From: an uncultured Bacteroidota bacterium
Lineage (GTDB): Bacteria; Bacteroidota; Bacteroidia; Bacteroidales; P3
Direction of reading: 5' to 3'
Assembly: GCA_902762805.1 (NCBI GenBank)
Contig: CACWPQ010000027.1
Coordinates: 1-49,250, forward strand
Length of the DNA stretch: 49,250 nt
Below the pieces are notes generated by a model that ran no database searches, had not been told where the DNA came from, and saw only the letters and a list, made by a program, of their open reading frames with translations. The translations under genes were made by a program, and so were the position numbers. Below, in pieces: positions 25,402-33,757 of this stretch (position 1 is the stretch's first letter; each line of letters starts with the position of its first letter).

Positions 25402-26319
25402 TTATTTTGCTCCGAGGATGGCGGCCATGAGGGCTTGGCGGACGTAGACGCCGTTCTGGGCCTGCTGGAAGTAGTAGGCGTAGGGGGTGGAGTCGACGTC
25501 GGTGGTGATTTCGTTGACGCGGGGCAGGGGGTGGAGGATGCGCATGTTGGGCTTGCAGCCTTCGAGCATGGAGGCGGTGAGGATGCAGCTGTCTTTGACG
25601 CGCTCGTATTCCATGGGGTCGGGGAAGCGCTCGCGCTGGACGCGGGTCATGTATATGATGTCGGCCGTGGGGATGACGTCGCGCAGGTCGGTGTACTGGT
25701 AGTACTTGAGGCCGGCGTTTTTGACGCTCATCTTGACGCTGCTGGGCATTTTGAGCTCTTCGGGCGAGACGAAGTGGAACGTGGCGCCGAAGTTGCACAT
25801 GGCCTGTGTGAGGCTGTGGACGGTGCGGCCGTATTTGAGGTCGCCCACCATGGCGATGTTGAGGTTCTCGAGGGTGCCTTGGGTCTTGCGGATGCTGTAG
25901 AGGTCGAGCATGCACTGCGTGGGGTGCTGGTTGGCGCCGTCGCCGGCGTTGATCAGGGGCACGTTGGAGACTTCGGAGGCGTAGCGGGCGGAACCCTCCT
26001 TGGGGTTGCGCATGACGATGAGGTCGCTGTAGGAGGCCACCATGACGATGGTGTCGTGGAGCGACTCGCCTTTCTGGACGCTGGTGCCACCCGGGTCGGA
26101 GAAGCCGATGATGCGTGCGCCGAGCTGGTTGGCGGCGCTCTCGAAGCTGAGGCGTGTGCGTGTGGAGGGCTCGAAGAAGAGCGTGGCCACCACTTTGTCG
26201 CTGAGGATTTTCTGTTTGGGATTCTGCTCGAATCCTTCGGCGATGTCCAGCACCTCGATGTACTCCTGCTTGGAGAAGTCGGTGATGGAGATGAGGTTGC
26301 GTCCTTTGAGTGTGCTCAT
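25402..26319 (-). CDS. pyrB: Aspartate carbamoyltransferase catalytic subunit
   Basis: A 305-residue PyrB, the first committed enzyme of pyrimidine synthesis (carbamoyl phosphate plus aspartate). The carbamoyl-phosphate site STRTRLSFE is at about residues 52-60, with HPTQ near 134 and HPLPR near 267. It is full length. The gene lies between two octamer arrays and is followed by pyrI, the standard Bacteroidota order. Confidence 0.96.
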   Translation of the reverse strand: MSTLKGRNLISITDFSKQEYIEVLDIAEGFEQNPKQKILSDKVVATLFFEPSTRTRLSFESAANQLGARIIGFSDPGGTSVQKGESLHDTIVMVASYSDLIVMRNPKEGSARYASEVSNVPLINAGDGANQHPTQCMLDLYSIRKTQGTLENLNIAMVGDLKYGRTVHSLTQAMCNFGATFHFVSPEELKMPSSVKMSVKNAGLKYYQYTDLRDVIPTADIIYMTRVQRERFPDPMEYERVKDSCILTASMLEGCKPNMRILHPLPRVNEITTDVDSTPYAYYFQQAQNGVYVRQALMAAILGAK

Positions 26320-26328
26320 AATATTATT

Positions 26329-26360
26329 GTTTATATGTTGATACGTTGATAGGTTGATAT
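26329..26360. repeat. Octamer array (GTTGATAT type) between the TPR gene and pyrB
   Basis: Four 8-bp units (GTTTATAT, GTTGATAC, GTTGATAG, GTTGATAT) fill most of the gap. They match the array between pyrB and pyrI. Confidence 0.85.
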
Positions 26361-26361
26361 G

Positions 26362-27282
26362 CTATTTTTGTGCGTCGAGGGCCAGCTGGCGGTTGGCCAG
26401 GGCTTCGGGGTGGGAGGGGTCGACGGCGAGGGCGCGGTCGAAGTATTCGATGGCGCGGGCATAGTCGGAGTAGTAGGTGAGCTCGATGTAGCCCAGGTTG
26501 TGCCACGCGTCGGCGCTGTTGGGGTTGATGTCCAGCAGCTGGCGGTAGAGGGCCTCGGCGGCGTCGTAGTTGCCGGCGTCCTGGTGGAAGAGGGCGAGGG
26601 CGTAGAGGGCATTGGTGTTGTTGGGTTCGAGCTGGATGGCGGTGCCGAGGTACTCGACGGCCAGGGGGTTCTGGCGGGTGGCATAGAGGATGCCCAGCTC
26701 CTCGAAGGCGGGGGCGTAGTCGGGGAACTTGTCGGTCACCTGGCGCAGCAGGTTGACGGCGCTGGCGGTGTCGCCCTTCTCCTTGTAGATGAAGCCCTTC
26801 ATGAAGAGAGCGGTGCGGTTGTTGGGCTCGCGCTCGGTGACGGTGGAGAGGTAGCGGAGCGAGCGGTCGTAGTCGCGGCTGTAGAAGGTGATTTCGCCCA
26901 GCTTGAGCTGCACGTCGATGTTGTCCGGCGCCAGACGCTCGGCGCTTTCGAGGGTGCGGTAGGCCTCTTCTATCGAGCCGTTGGCGAAGACGATGTCGCT
27001 CTTGGAGAGCAGGTATTCGAGGTTTTCGGGGTCGAGTTCGACGGCACGGGTGATGTCGTAGGCGGCTTCCTTGACTTTCCCCATGTTGAAGAGCACCTGC
27101 GCGCGGGCGGCCAGCAGGCGGTGGTCGTTGGGGTCGCGCTCGAGGCCGAGGTCGTAGGCCTCGAGCTTGACGCTGTCGCTCATCTCGGGCTCCACCTGCT
27201 TCTGGCGGCAGCCCAGGGCCATCAGGCAGCCGGCGGCGGCCAGGGCGACAAGGGCGGTGCGGAATGTGCTTTTTGTATTCAT
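26362..27282 (-). CDS. Tetratricopeptide-repeat lipoprotein
   Basis: A 306-residue lipoprotein with a lipobox (LMALGC, Cys25). Seven or more tetratricopeptide repeats run from about residue 45 to the end, with the usual W/L-G-Y-A-P spacing (for example AWHNLGYIELTYYSDYARAIEYFDRALAVDPSHPE in pieces). TPR solenoids hold protein partners; being lipid-anchored, it probably acts in envelope assembly or secretion. It lies between dus and pyrB. The partner is unknown. Confidence 0.85.
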   Translation of the reverse strand: MNTKSTFRTALVALAAAGCLMALGCRQKQVEPEMSDSVKLEAYDLGLERDPNDHRLLAARAQVLFNMGKVKEAAYDITRAVELDPENLEYLLSKSDIVFANGSIEEAYRTLESAERLAPDNIDVQLKLGEITFYSRDYDRSLRYLSTVTEREPNNRTALFMKGFIYKEKGDTASAVNLLRQVTDKFPDYAPAFEELGILYATRQNPLAVEYLGTAIQLEPNNTNALYALALFHQDAGNYDAAEALYRQLLDINPNSADAWHNLGYIELTYYSDYARAIEYFDRALAVDPSHPEALANRQLALDAQK

Positions 27283-27310
27283 TATTATAGGTTACGCGGA
27301 AAATGCGATT

Positions 27311-28255
27311 TTATTGCAGCAGGGTGGCAATCAAGTTATCAACATCTGTTAGTTTCTCCTGCCGAAGCACCTGGCGCGCCTGCAACTCGGTGATGGGCAG
27401 CGACTTCCACAGCAGGCACCAGTATTCCTTCGTCTTGCGGATTTGTGCCTGCTCGGTGGGAAATACGGTGCGGATTTCGGCGATGAGGGAGCGGATGAAG
27501 TGGCGCACGCGGGCGGGGTCGTCGGTGCGGTCGCGGTCGGGCTGCAGGATGTCGAGCGGCAGGAGGGGGTTGTAGAGCACGCCGCGGCCCAGCATCAGGT
27601 CGGCCACCTGCGGGAAGCGCTCGCGGATGCTGCGGGCGAAGTGGGCGGTGGTGATGTCGCCGTTGTAGACGACGGGGTGGCGGATGAGCGGCAGGGCGCG
27701 GGCGAAGGTGTCGAGGTCCACCTGGCCGGTGTACTGCTGGCGGCCCAGGCGCGGATGGATGGTGACCGAGGCCAGGGGGTAGTCGTTGAGCACGGGGATG
27801 AGGGCGAAGAGTTCGTCGGTGGCTTTCAGGCCCAGCCGCACCTTGACACTCAGGCGCATGCCGATGGCGGGGACGACGCGGTCCAGCACCTGGCGCACCA
27901 GGTCGGGGTGGGGCAGGAGGCCGCTGCCGCGGCGCTTGCCCACCACCTTGCGCACCGGGCAGCCCATGTTCCAGTTCACCTCGCCGTAGCCCATCTCGCG
28001 CAGCGCGCCGCAGAGGGCGACGAACTCCTCCGGCTCGCGGCCGAGGATCTGCGGGATGACCGGCATGGAGCCCTCGTTGTTCTCCGGCAGCACGTCCTCC
28101 ACTATCTCGCGGCTGATGCCCGAGCGGGCGGAGGAGATGTTGTGGGTGAGCGAGAGGAAGGGGCTGACGGCCAGCGCGATGGCACCCGGGAAACAGCGCT
28201 CGTAGACGCGGCGGAACATGGCCTCGGTCAGGCCCTGCATGGGGGCTAGAATCAT
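27311..28255 (-). CDS. dus: tRNA-dihydrouridine synthase
   Basis: A 314-residue FMN enzyme that reduces uridines in the tRNA D-loop. The start MILAPMQG is the standard FMN-barrel entry. The active-site Cys is C99 in NWNMGCPVRKVV, with KVRLG, H in TIHPRLG, and NGDI further on. It is close to the DusB/DusC size class, but the subtype is not decided. The ATG at 28255 abuts a heptamer array, and the longer frame upstream is not Dus-like. Confidence 0.93.
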   Translation of the reverse strand: MILAPMQGLTEAMFRRVYERCFPGAIALAVSPFLSLTHNISSARSGISREIVEDVLPENNEGSMPVIPQILGREPEEFVALCGALREMGYGEVNWNMGCPVRKVVGKRRGSGLLPHPDLVRQVLDRVVPAIGMRLSVKVRLGLKATDELFALIPVLNDYPLASVTIHPRLGRQQYTGQVDLDTFARALPLIRHPVVYNGDITTAHFARSIRERFPQVADLMLGRGVLYNPLLPLDILQPDRDRTDDPARVRHFIRSLIAEIRTVFPTEQAQIRKTKEYWCLLWKSLPITELQARQVLRQEKLTDVDNLIATLLQ

Positions 28256-28290
28256 CAATTTTGAATTATGAATTTTGAATATTGAATTAT
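28256..28290. repeat. Heptamer array (GAATTAT/GAATTTT type)
   Basis: Five 7-bp units lie exactly between the cvpA stop (which is inside the array) and the dus ATG. They belong to the same family as 106-185. Confidence 0.88.
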
Positions 28291-28835
28291 TTTTTTGACT
28301 TTTGGGGAGTGGACGATTGGGGGTCGGAGGTGAGCATCTGGCGGGCGTCGTCGGCATGGGTGGAGATGAACTCCTTGAGCGACTCGGTCAGGCGGTTGCC
28401 GGTGGCGTAGACAGGGTGGTAGAGGATGGAGCGCTCCTTGGTCTCCGGCGTGATGAGGGCTTCGCCCTTATCTATCAGCACGATGCCGTTCAGTATGACG
28501 GCCAGAATGCAGAGCGCCTTGCACATGCCCAGCAGGGCGCCGGCGATGTGGTTGAAGAGGCTCAGCTTGGCGGCTTTCATCAGGCCTTCGATGCTGCGGC
28601 CGAGGAGGTAGGCCAGCACCATGGCGCCGACAAAGGTGATGAAGAAGGCGATGAGGATGGCGCTTTCGCCTTCGAGGCCAATCAGTTCGGCCACCCACTG
28701 CGAGAGGTGGACCGAGGCCCAGATGCCGGCTATGACGCCGGCCAGGGTGGCCGCTTCGCGGACAAGGCCGCGCTTCCACCCTTTGAAAACGAGCCATGCC
28801 AGGGGGATGGCCAGCAGAATGTCGAGTATTGTCAT
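28287..28835 (-). CDS. CvpA family membrane protein
   Basis: A 182-residue protein with four hydrophobic helices and the CvpA opening (MTILDILLAIPLAWLVFKGWKRGLVRE in pieces: LDILLAIPL and GWKRGLVREA). The GLVREAATLAGVIAGIW and NHIAGALLG blocks are typical. CvpA proteins are linked to colicin V export and envelope stress, but the biochemical role is unclear. The C-terminal tail is polar (about residues 140-182). The stop codon lies within a heptamer array. Confidence 0.87.
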   Translation of the reverse strand: MTILDILLAIPLAWLVFKGWKRGLVREAATLAGVIAGIWASVHLSQWVAELIGLEGESAILIAFFITFVGAMVLAYLLGRSIEGLMKAAKLSLFNHIAGALLGMCKALCILAVILNGIVLIDKGEALITPETKERSILYHPVYATGNRLTESLKEFISTHADDARQMLTSDPQSSTPQKSKK

Positions 28836-28856
28836 GGGTCAAACTATATATAAACA

Positions 28857-28884
28857 AGCGCCCGACCTCGCAAGGACAGGCGCT
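28857..28884 (-). other. Two-tier hairpin between the PAP2 gene and cvpA
   Basis: AGCGCC pairs with GGCGCT, then CCT with AGG across a symmetric 3+3 interior loop, around a 4-nt loop. No T tract follows in the minus direction, so it is not a classical terminator. It lies about 22 nt upstream of the cvpA start and could act as a leader structure or attenuator. Confidence 0.5.
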
Positions 28885-28903
28885 CCAATAACACATTTTC
28901 TAC

Positions 28904-28920
28904 TTCTATCGGTGATAGAA
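28904..28920. other. Perfect 7-bp inverted repeat
   Basis: TTCTATC-GGT-GATAGAA between the PAP2 stop and the two-tier hairpin. It could be an operator or a small hairpin. Confidence 0.4.
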
Positions 28921-28954
28921 ATAAGCAAGCACGTCATATATAACGAATGTTTCG

Positions 28955-29527
28955 TCATTTTGTTTCGTTTTTTTGCAACTTTTTTTCTACTGCGTTGACA
29001 ATCAATGTGATTAGTATTCCGACCACCACGCCGAACAGGGCGCCGCAGATGAGGTCGCCGGGGTAGTGCTTGCCGAGGTAGGCGCGGCTGTAGCTGGTGC
29101 CCAACGCCCAGAGGATGAGCAGGATGGATGCCCAGCGGATGTTGCGGTAGCGGAGGATGAAGAAGGTGGCGATGGCGAAGGCGTTGGCGGCGTGCGACGA
29201 CACGAAGCCGTACTGGCCGCCGCAGCCGGTGCGGAACATGCGCACCCCCTCCAGCGCGTGGCAGGGGCGGAGGCGTGCCACGGTGTCCTTGAAGAGGTGG
29301 ACCGACCCTTGGTCGGCCGCCAGGAAACAGAGCACCACGCCGAGGGTCACGAGCCACCAGCGGCGCGGCTCAAGGCGGAAGGTGAGCAGGCCGGCGGCCA
29401 GCGCGATGACGATGGCCCACGACCAGTGCTGGCTCAGAGTCCACATCGTCCAGTCGAGCGGCACATTGTGGTGCTGGTTGACCCAGTAGAACCACTGGGT
29501 ATCGAGTTCATTCAGTGCTTCAATCAT
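28955..29527 (-). CDS. PAP2-family membrane phosphatase
   Basis: A 190-residue membrane phosphatase with five to six hydrophobic helices. The three PAP2 motifs are present: K-D-T-x-x-R-L-R-P ([10 protein letters not shown]), SSHAANAF (a variant of PSGH) and [12 protein letters not shown] with the nucleophilic His. Substrates in this family are lipid phosphates such as undecaprenyl-PP or phosphatidic acid. The ATG overlaps the obgE stop by 8 nt, so it is translated with obgE. Confidence 0.9.
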   Translation of the reverse strand: MIEALNELDTQWFYWVNQHHNVPLDWTMWTLSQHWSWAIVIALAAGLLTFRLEPRRWWLVTLGVVLCFLAADQGSVHLFKDTVARLRPCHALEGVRMFRTGCGGQYGFVSSHAANAFAIATFFILRYRNIRWASILLILWALGTSYSRAYLGKHYPGDLICGALFGVVVGILITLIVNAVEKKLQKNETK

Positions 29528-30515
29528 CAGCAGTCAGTTTGCTATAAATCAAATCTTTGAGCTTGTCTATATTCTGACCGCTGACGGCGCTGATGAAGAC
29601 TGCGTCGACACCTTTGGGCAGGTGGCGGCGGAGCTGTTTCTCCATGTCGGAATCGATCATGTCGCACTTGGTGACGGCCAGGATGCGCTGCTTGTCCAGC
29701 AGCTCGGGGTTGTACTTGCGCAGCTCCTCGACCAGGATGTGGTACTCCTTGGCAATCTCCAGCTGCTCGCAGCTGACCATGAAGAGGAGGATGGAATTGC
29801 GCTCGATATGGCGCAGGAACCTCAGCCCCAAGCCTTTGCCCTCGGCGGCGCCCTCGATGATGCCGGGGATGTCGGCGATGCAGAACGAGCGGTCGTCGCG
29901 GTACTTCACAATGCCCAGGTTGGGCACCAGGGTGGTGAAGGGGTAGTTGGCAATCTCGGGCCGGGCGGCGCTGACGACGCTCAACAGGGTGCTCTTGCCG
30001 GCGTTGGGGAAGCCCACCAGGCCCACGTCGGCCAGCACTTTTAGCTCGATGATTACCCATCGCTCCTCGGCGGGCTCGCCGGGCTGGGCGTAGCGGGGCG
30101 TCTGGTTGGTGGCGCTCTTGAAGTGGTCGTTGCCCAGGCCGCCGCGGCCGCCGCGGGCGATGATGAGCTCCTGGCCCTCCTCGGTCACCTCGCCCAGCTG
30201 CTCGCCGGTCTCGGCGTCGCGGCATACGCAGCCCAGCGGCACCTCGAGCACCTGGTCGGCTCCCATGCGGCCGGTGCGCAGGTTGTCGCCGCCGTTCTGC
30301 CCGTTCTCGGCGAAGACGTGCTTGGTGTACTTCAGGTGCAGCAGGGTCCACCGCTGCGTAGTACCCCGCAGGATGACGTGGCCGCCGCGGCCGCCGTCGC
30401 CGCCGTCGGGACCCGCCTTGGCGTTGTATTTCACCCGCAGCAGGTGCGCACTTCCCGCGCCGCCCTTGCCGCTCCGCACCAGTATCTTGACGTAGTCTAC
30501 AAAGTTAGAGGTCAT
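29520..30515 (-). CDS. obgE: Obg GTPase
   Basis: A 331-residue Obg/CgtA GTPase that acts in 50S ribosome assembly and stress control. The Gly-rich Obg domain (residues 1-155, [22 protein letters not shown]) leads into the G domain with Walker [19 protein letters not shown] and TKCD. The C-terminal OCT domain is absent, as in many Bacteroidota. The start at 30515 follows a complete promoter; longer frames upstream run across that promoter. Confidence 0.96.
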   Translation of the reverse strand: MTSNFVDYVKILVRSGKGGAGSAHLLRVKYNAKAGPDGGDGGRGGHVILRGTTQRWTLLHLKYTKHVFAENGQNGGDNLRTGRMGADQVLEVPLGCVCRDAETGEQLGEVTEEGQELIIARGGRGGLGNDHFKSATNQTPRYAQPGEPAEERWVIIELKVLADVGLVGFPNAGKSTLLSVVSAARPEIANYPFTTLVPNLGIVKYRDDRSFCIADIPGIIEGAAEGKGLGLRFLRHIERNSILLFMVSCEQLEIAKEYHILVEELRKYNPELLDKQRILAVTKCDMIDSDMEKQLRRHLPKGVDAVFISAVSGQNIDKLKDLIYSKLTADD

Positions 30516-30537
30516 TGCTTGTCCTATTTTCAAAATG

Positions 30538-30568
30538 CAAAAATACGAAAGTTGAGCGATATGGCAAA
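30538..30568 (-). promoter_or_regulatory. Complete Bacteroidota promoter for obgE
   Basis: Minus strand TTTG (30568-30565), a 19-bp spacer, then TATTTTTG (30545-30538). The predicted leader is about 16 nt. Confidence 0.75.
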
Positions 30569-30742
30569 ATATTTTTTTTGACATATCCGAAATGAAGTAT
30601 CTAACACGAAGTGAAAGATACGACAAGTTTCCGACATGGAAAAATCAAATTGTATGTTTATAGATTTTACTCCCCATTTACTCCCCTTTTAATCATCCTT
30701 TACTTAAATTCTGCCTGGGTACAGGGTGGGGCTAGGGATCTC

Positions 30743-31324
30743 CTATGATGCTTCGATGTTCAGTGCTATTAAACGAGGAGAGTTTTGCAACAGATTGTTA
30801 TGATTCATCAATGAGGCGTTGGAAAAAGTTGTCGTTCGCCATTGCATGGATCCATAACTGTCGTGTACATGACCAAACAGGTGCAGTTTGGGATGTGTAG
30901 CGTTAACAATGCTCAGCGTTTGGGAGGTGCCCCAGTGTCGACCGTCCTCATAGTCGAGGATGCCCAGGGGCGGCTCGTGCGAGAGAAGGACATCGATAGG
31001 TCGTTCGTATTCTACATAGGGATTGGTGAATGTGATGCCATAGAAAAACACGTCGTTGATTACCACGCCTCCATTGTGAAGGAAATGGACATTGTCAGGC
31101 AGGCCTTCGATGTTTTCGGCATCGTATAGGCAAAGGTCATGGTTTCCAGCAACGAGGACTTTGTGCCTGTATGGCAAAGAAATCAGCCATTCCAATGCGG
31201 AAAGCACTTCTTCTTCGGTGCCATACTCGCTGAGGTCGCCAGTGTGCACCAGCACATCGGCCTCCGGCATTGTGCTGATTTCGTGGTGCTTGTTGTGTGT
31301 GTCAGAGATGTGAAGAATCTTCAT
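30743..31324 (-). CDS. Calcineurin-like metallophosphoesterase (island gene 3)
   Basis: A 193-residue single-domain metallophosphoesterase. Metal ligands are easy to see: D8-x-H10 (SDTHNKHH), GD 29-30 (HTGDLSEYG), GNHD 60-63, SHEPP near residue 113 and GHVH near 150. This compact form resembles the MPP_239FB/YfcE-like group, whose substrates are nucleotides, cyclic nucleotides or nucleic acids. The ATG at 31324 overlaps the stop of the MBL gene by 4 nt (ATGA), so the two are tightly coupled. It is the last gene of the three-gene operon promoted from 33516-33523. The cellular target is unknown. Confidence 0.85.
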   Translation of the reverse strand: MKILHISDTHNKHHEISTMPEADVLVHTGDLSEYGTEEEVLSALEWLISLPYRHKVLVAGNHDLCLYDAENIEGLPDNVHFLHNGGVVINDVFFYGITFTNPYVEYERPIDVLLSHEPPLGILDYEDGRHWGTSQTLSIVNATHPKLHLFGHVHDSYGSMQWRTTTFSNASLMNHNNLLQNSPRLIALNIEAS

Positions 31325-32607
31325 TTGATGATGATTTTCACGTCTTTGACTATCGTGCTTTGGGTGGTGACACGCGCTTTCAAGGGTTCTGACAGGTTGA
31401 GCTCTCTGAAGTCGTTTTGCGCCTCGCGGTGGATGGGAATAATTGCCAAACGTGGATTGACAAGGGCGCATACCGTCTCCAGCGTCTGCCGCGAGGCGTG
31501 GCCGGAGGTGTGCAGGTATTCGAAGTGCCAGTCGTAAGAGTGGATGAAATCGTATGTGTCTTGTTGGAATGCGGGATGTCCTTTTGTGATATATCCTTTG
31601 AATTGGGAGTACACCAGGCCGCATTGGTGGGTGTCCAGCAAGGGCATCATTTCTGCGAGGGCCTTCTTCATGTTTCGGTTGTCCCTGACGAGCATGGTGA
31701 AACCACGCTTGCAATCCTTGTCCAGCACATAGTTCCAATCCTTGCGAAAATAGTGTTTGCGGTTGTACTGGTAGCGGAAAAATCGTCCTTGTCCCAATTT
31801 GTCCTCAAAGGCCTGGAGCACCTTGTATTGGTATCCGTCCACCAGCATTCGACGCCCTTTTATGATGTCAGTGGCGTGGTTGATGGAAGATATTCGGTCG
31901 GCATCTTGAGTGGTGCACATAAAGAAGACGTACTTGTATTTCCGCATCAATTCTACAGCCTGCTCGCAGAGTTGTTCTTCAGATATCATACGCCCATCGT
32001 CGCGACCCAACATGGTTCCTTCGGTCACAAGAACATCGATATTACGGGGTGCGATATATTTCTTGATTGTGGGCTCCAGTCCTTTGCCCCGATAGCCGTG
32101 GTCGCGGAAGTCGCCGGTATGAAGCACGTGGTGCCCATCGCATTCAATCAGGAACATATAGGCGTCAGGTGCGGAATGGCTGACATAGTAGGGTGTAACG
32201 GTGATATCCTTGATTTTGATGGGTTTGGCGGCTTCGTAAGTGATAAAGTTCTCTATGGCCTTTTTGCTGGCTTGCAATTCGGGTGTGGAATGGCGGTATA
32301 GTATGCTGCCGCGTTGGAGCAGAAGCAACCGTTTTGAAAGACTGCCAATGTATTGCAGAATACCTTTCTTCGCCACATAAGCCTCGAATCCCACATGGTC
32401 GCCGTGCGAATGGGTGTAGAATACGGCATCCACACCGTTGAGGATTGGGTCGATATTCTCGGCCTTCTCCAATGGGTCGTTGTCTCGATTGTCACCTTCG
32501 GGCAGATTGTGGCCGAGGTCGATGATAATCTTTGTGCCGGAGGCGGATGCAATCTCCGTGATGCACCCGCCTATCTGGTTGATTCCGCGATGGATGGTGA
32601 TGGTCAT
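31321..32607 (-). CDS. Beta-CASP / MBL-fold nuclease-like protein (island gene 2)
   Basis: A 428-residue metallo-beta-lactamase-fold protein. The metal motif is THSHGDH (65-71), followed by SHSAPDA and HTGDFRDHG (near 161). The middle and C-terminal parts (FMCTTQDADRISS, then HTSGHASRQTL) fit the beta-CASP arrangement of RNase J/CPSF-like nucleases, so an RNA- or DNA-cleaving function is likely but not proven. It is shorter than RNase J (about 550) and lacks its C-terminal domain. The ATG overlaps the stop of the AT-rich upstream gene (ATGA), and its own stop overlaps the phosphoesterase start. Its first 15 codons recur in decayed form at 33694-33752. Confidence 0.85.
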   Translation of the reverse strand: MTITIHRGINQIGGCITEIASASGTKIIIDLGHNLPEGDNRDNDPLEKAENIDPILNGVDAVFYTHSHGDHVGFEAYVAKKGILQYIGSLSKRLLLLQRGSILYRHSTPELQASKKAIENFITYEAAKPIKIKDITVTPYYVSHSAPDAYMFLIECDGHHVLHTGDFRDHGYRGKGLEPTIKKYIAPRNIDVLVTEGTMLGRDDGRMISEEQLCEQAVELMRKYKYVFFMCTTQDADRISSINHATDIIKGRRMLVDGYQYKVLQAFEDKLGQGRFFRYQYNRKHYFRKDWNYVLDKDCKRGFTMLVRDNRNMKKALAEMMPLLDTHQCGLVYSQFKGYITKGHPAFQQDTYDFIHSYDWHFEYLHTSGHASRQTLETVCALVNPRLAIIPIHREAQNDFRELNLSEPLKARVTTQSTIVKDVKIIIK

Positions 32608-33494
32608 ATTTGGGAGATAAGTTTATAGCTAACGTTGGTTTTTTTTAAAATATCTTCCATGGAAGAAATTCTGTTATTTCTTCTTACTCCATCTGTTTCG
32701 TAATTATTAAAGATTAGTAGTGTGGGTTTGGATTCTACACAAACCGAATCTATATTGTTAATTGGAGGAACTGGCAGTCCAAGCTGTTTCTTGGTTTTAT
32801 ATAAAATTCGATAGTATTGAGTAAGCGCTTCTTGATTTTGTTTAAGAAATCCTTCATAATTACCCATTTGGGTTAATATTTTTGGTTCTCCATCTTTTGT
32901 TAAAAGTCGTCCATCTTTTATTCTTTTTAATTCCTCGAAAACAAATTTTCCATTCTCGATTTTAATAAGGTCAATACGGATTGTGTGTCTTTGACCATCA
33001 AACATTCTATATGCAAATTCCGAGTCAAGATACTTGTTTCTATATTTTATGATTAGTTCTCCTTGTATATATTTTTCAGAGGTCGACTCGCCTTCGTTCC
33101 CTCCCGAATAAACACTGGCAACATTGTCTTTCAATTGATCCAGTTTTTCCAATGAACTGAGCCAAGCTGTACTGTCTTGATAAATTGCTTCATACACAAC
33201 ATTGCCATCTTTGATTCTTCTCTTATACCAACTCGGATTTAATTTGTCAAATCTTCCAAGATATTTTGGATGGGAAACAATCTCAAACTCGTTTCCTCGT
33301 GTATATTTTATCCTAGCGACACACCCACCTCTGTAATAAACATCTAGATAGTTTTGCTTTCTTATTTCGATATAAAGAGAACTATCTTTTTTGATATTTG
33401 ACCACCAAACTGGAGCATTGTTTGATGATAAAATTTTGTAGATAGGATGATTACTGTTAAGTAAACCATCTTTTACTTGTGTGTATCTTTCCAT
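32604..33494 (-). CDS. AT-rich hypothetical protein, possible PD-(D/E)xK nuclease (island gene 1)
   Basis: A 296-residue protein with no recognised name. Its gene is far more AT-rich than the rest of the window, suggesting recent transfer. Residues 171-190 read TIRIDLIKIENGKFVFEELK: an Asp (175) on a beta strand, then E188-x-K190 on the next strand. This is the spacing of a PD-(D/E)xK nuclease core, and a Gln-containing helix follows (ILTQMGNYEGFLKQNQ, 206-221). An acidic residue earlier (E146 or E159) could complete the site. The start at 33494 is chosen from the -7 box at 33516-33523; the frame stays open further upstream. Its stop overlaps the MBL start (ATGA). The nuclease call is a motif-level inference. 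Confidence 0.6.
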   Translation of the reverse strand: MERYTQVKDGLLNSNHPIYKILSSNNAPVWWSNIKKDSSLYIEIRKQNYLDVYYRGGCVARIKYTRGNEFEIVSHPKYLGRFDKLNPSWYKRRIKDGNVVYEAIYQDSTAWLSSLEKLDQLKDNVASVYSGGNEGESTSEKYIQGELIIKYRNKYLDSEFAYRMFDGQRHTIRIDLIKIENGKFVFEELKRIKDGRLLTKDGEPKILTQMGNYEGFLKQNQEALTQYYRILYKTKKQLGLPVPPINNIDSVCVESKPTLLIFNNYETDGVRRNNRISSMEDILKKTNVSYKLISQI

Positions 33495-33515
33495 ATTATA
33501 TTTTTTTTTATACTG

Positions 33516-33523
33516 CAAAATTA
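33516..33523 (-). promoter_or_regulatory. Bacteroidota -7 box for the three-gene island operon
   Basis: Minus strand TAATTTTG followed by C, ending 21 nt before the ATG at 33494. The -33 region has only a partial match. Confidence 0.6.
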
Positions 33524-33693
33524 CTAAACATTTTTTATTCCACCAATTTTTTAACAATTCATTGTTTAACATTGCTTGACGGAGCTGCTCTTTTAACGAG
33601 GCTCTGTCAAGGCCATTGACCATCCTGCGGCCACCTTTTGTGGGTTTGTGGCCACAGTAGTTGGCAGGTTCCTGCAACCATGCTTTCGTGTAT

Positions 33694-33752
33694 TTCGTGA
33701 TGCACCCGCCTAGCTGGTCAATTCCGCGATGGATGGTGATGGGCGTATGTTT
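33694..33752 (-). pseudogene. Decayed duplicate of the 5' end of the MBL gene
   Basis: About 58 bp closely match 32555-32612, with around nine in ten bases identical by eye. They read ITIHRGIDQLGGCIT, against ITIHRGINQIGGCIT in the intact MBL gene. The ATG equivalent is changed, and the frame after it is unrelated to the MBL protein. It lies 6 nt after the stop of the 157-residue gene. The segment from here to 33530 has no other recognisable content. Confidence 0.8.
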
Positions 33753-33757
33753 GTGTC

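Noticed and set aside
30516..30626. 37-codon N-terminal extension of obgE
   Set aside because: It covers the complete obgE promoter, so it is not translated.
31325..31738. 138-codon extension of the metallophosphoesterase
   Set aside because: It lies wholly within the MBL gene in another frame and is rich in Arg/His/Pro; the ATGA overlap start at 31324 gives the correct metal-binding N-terminus.
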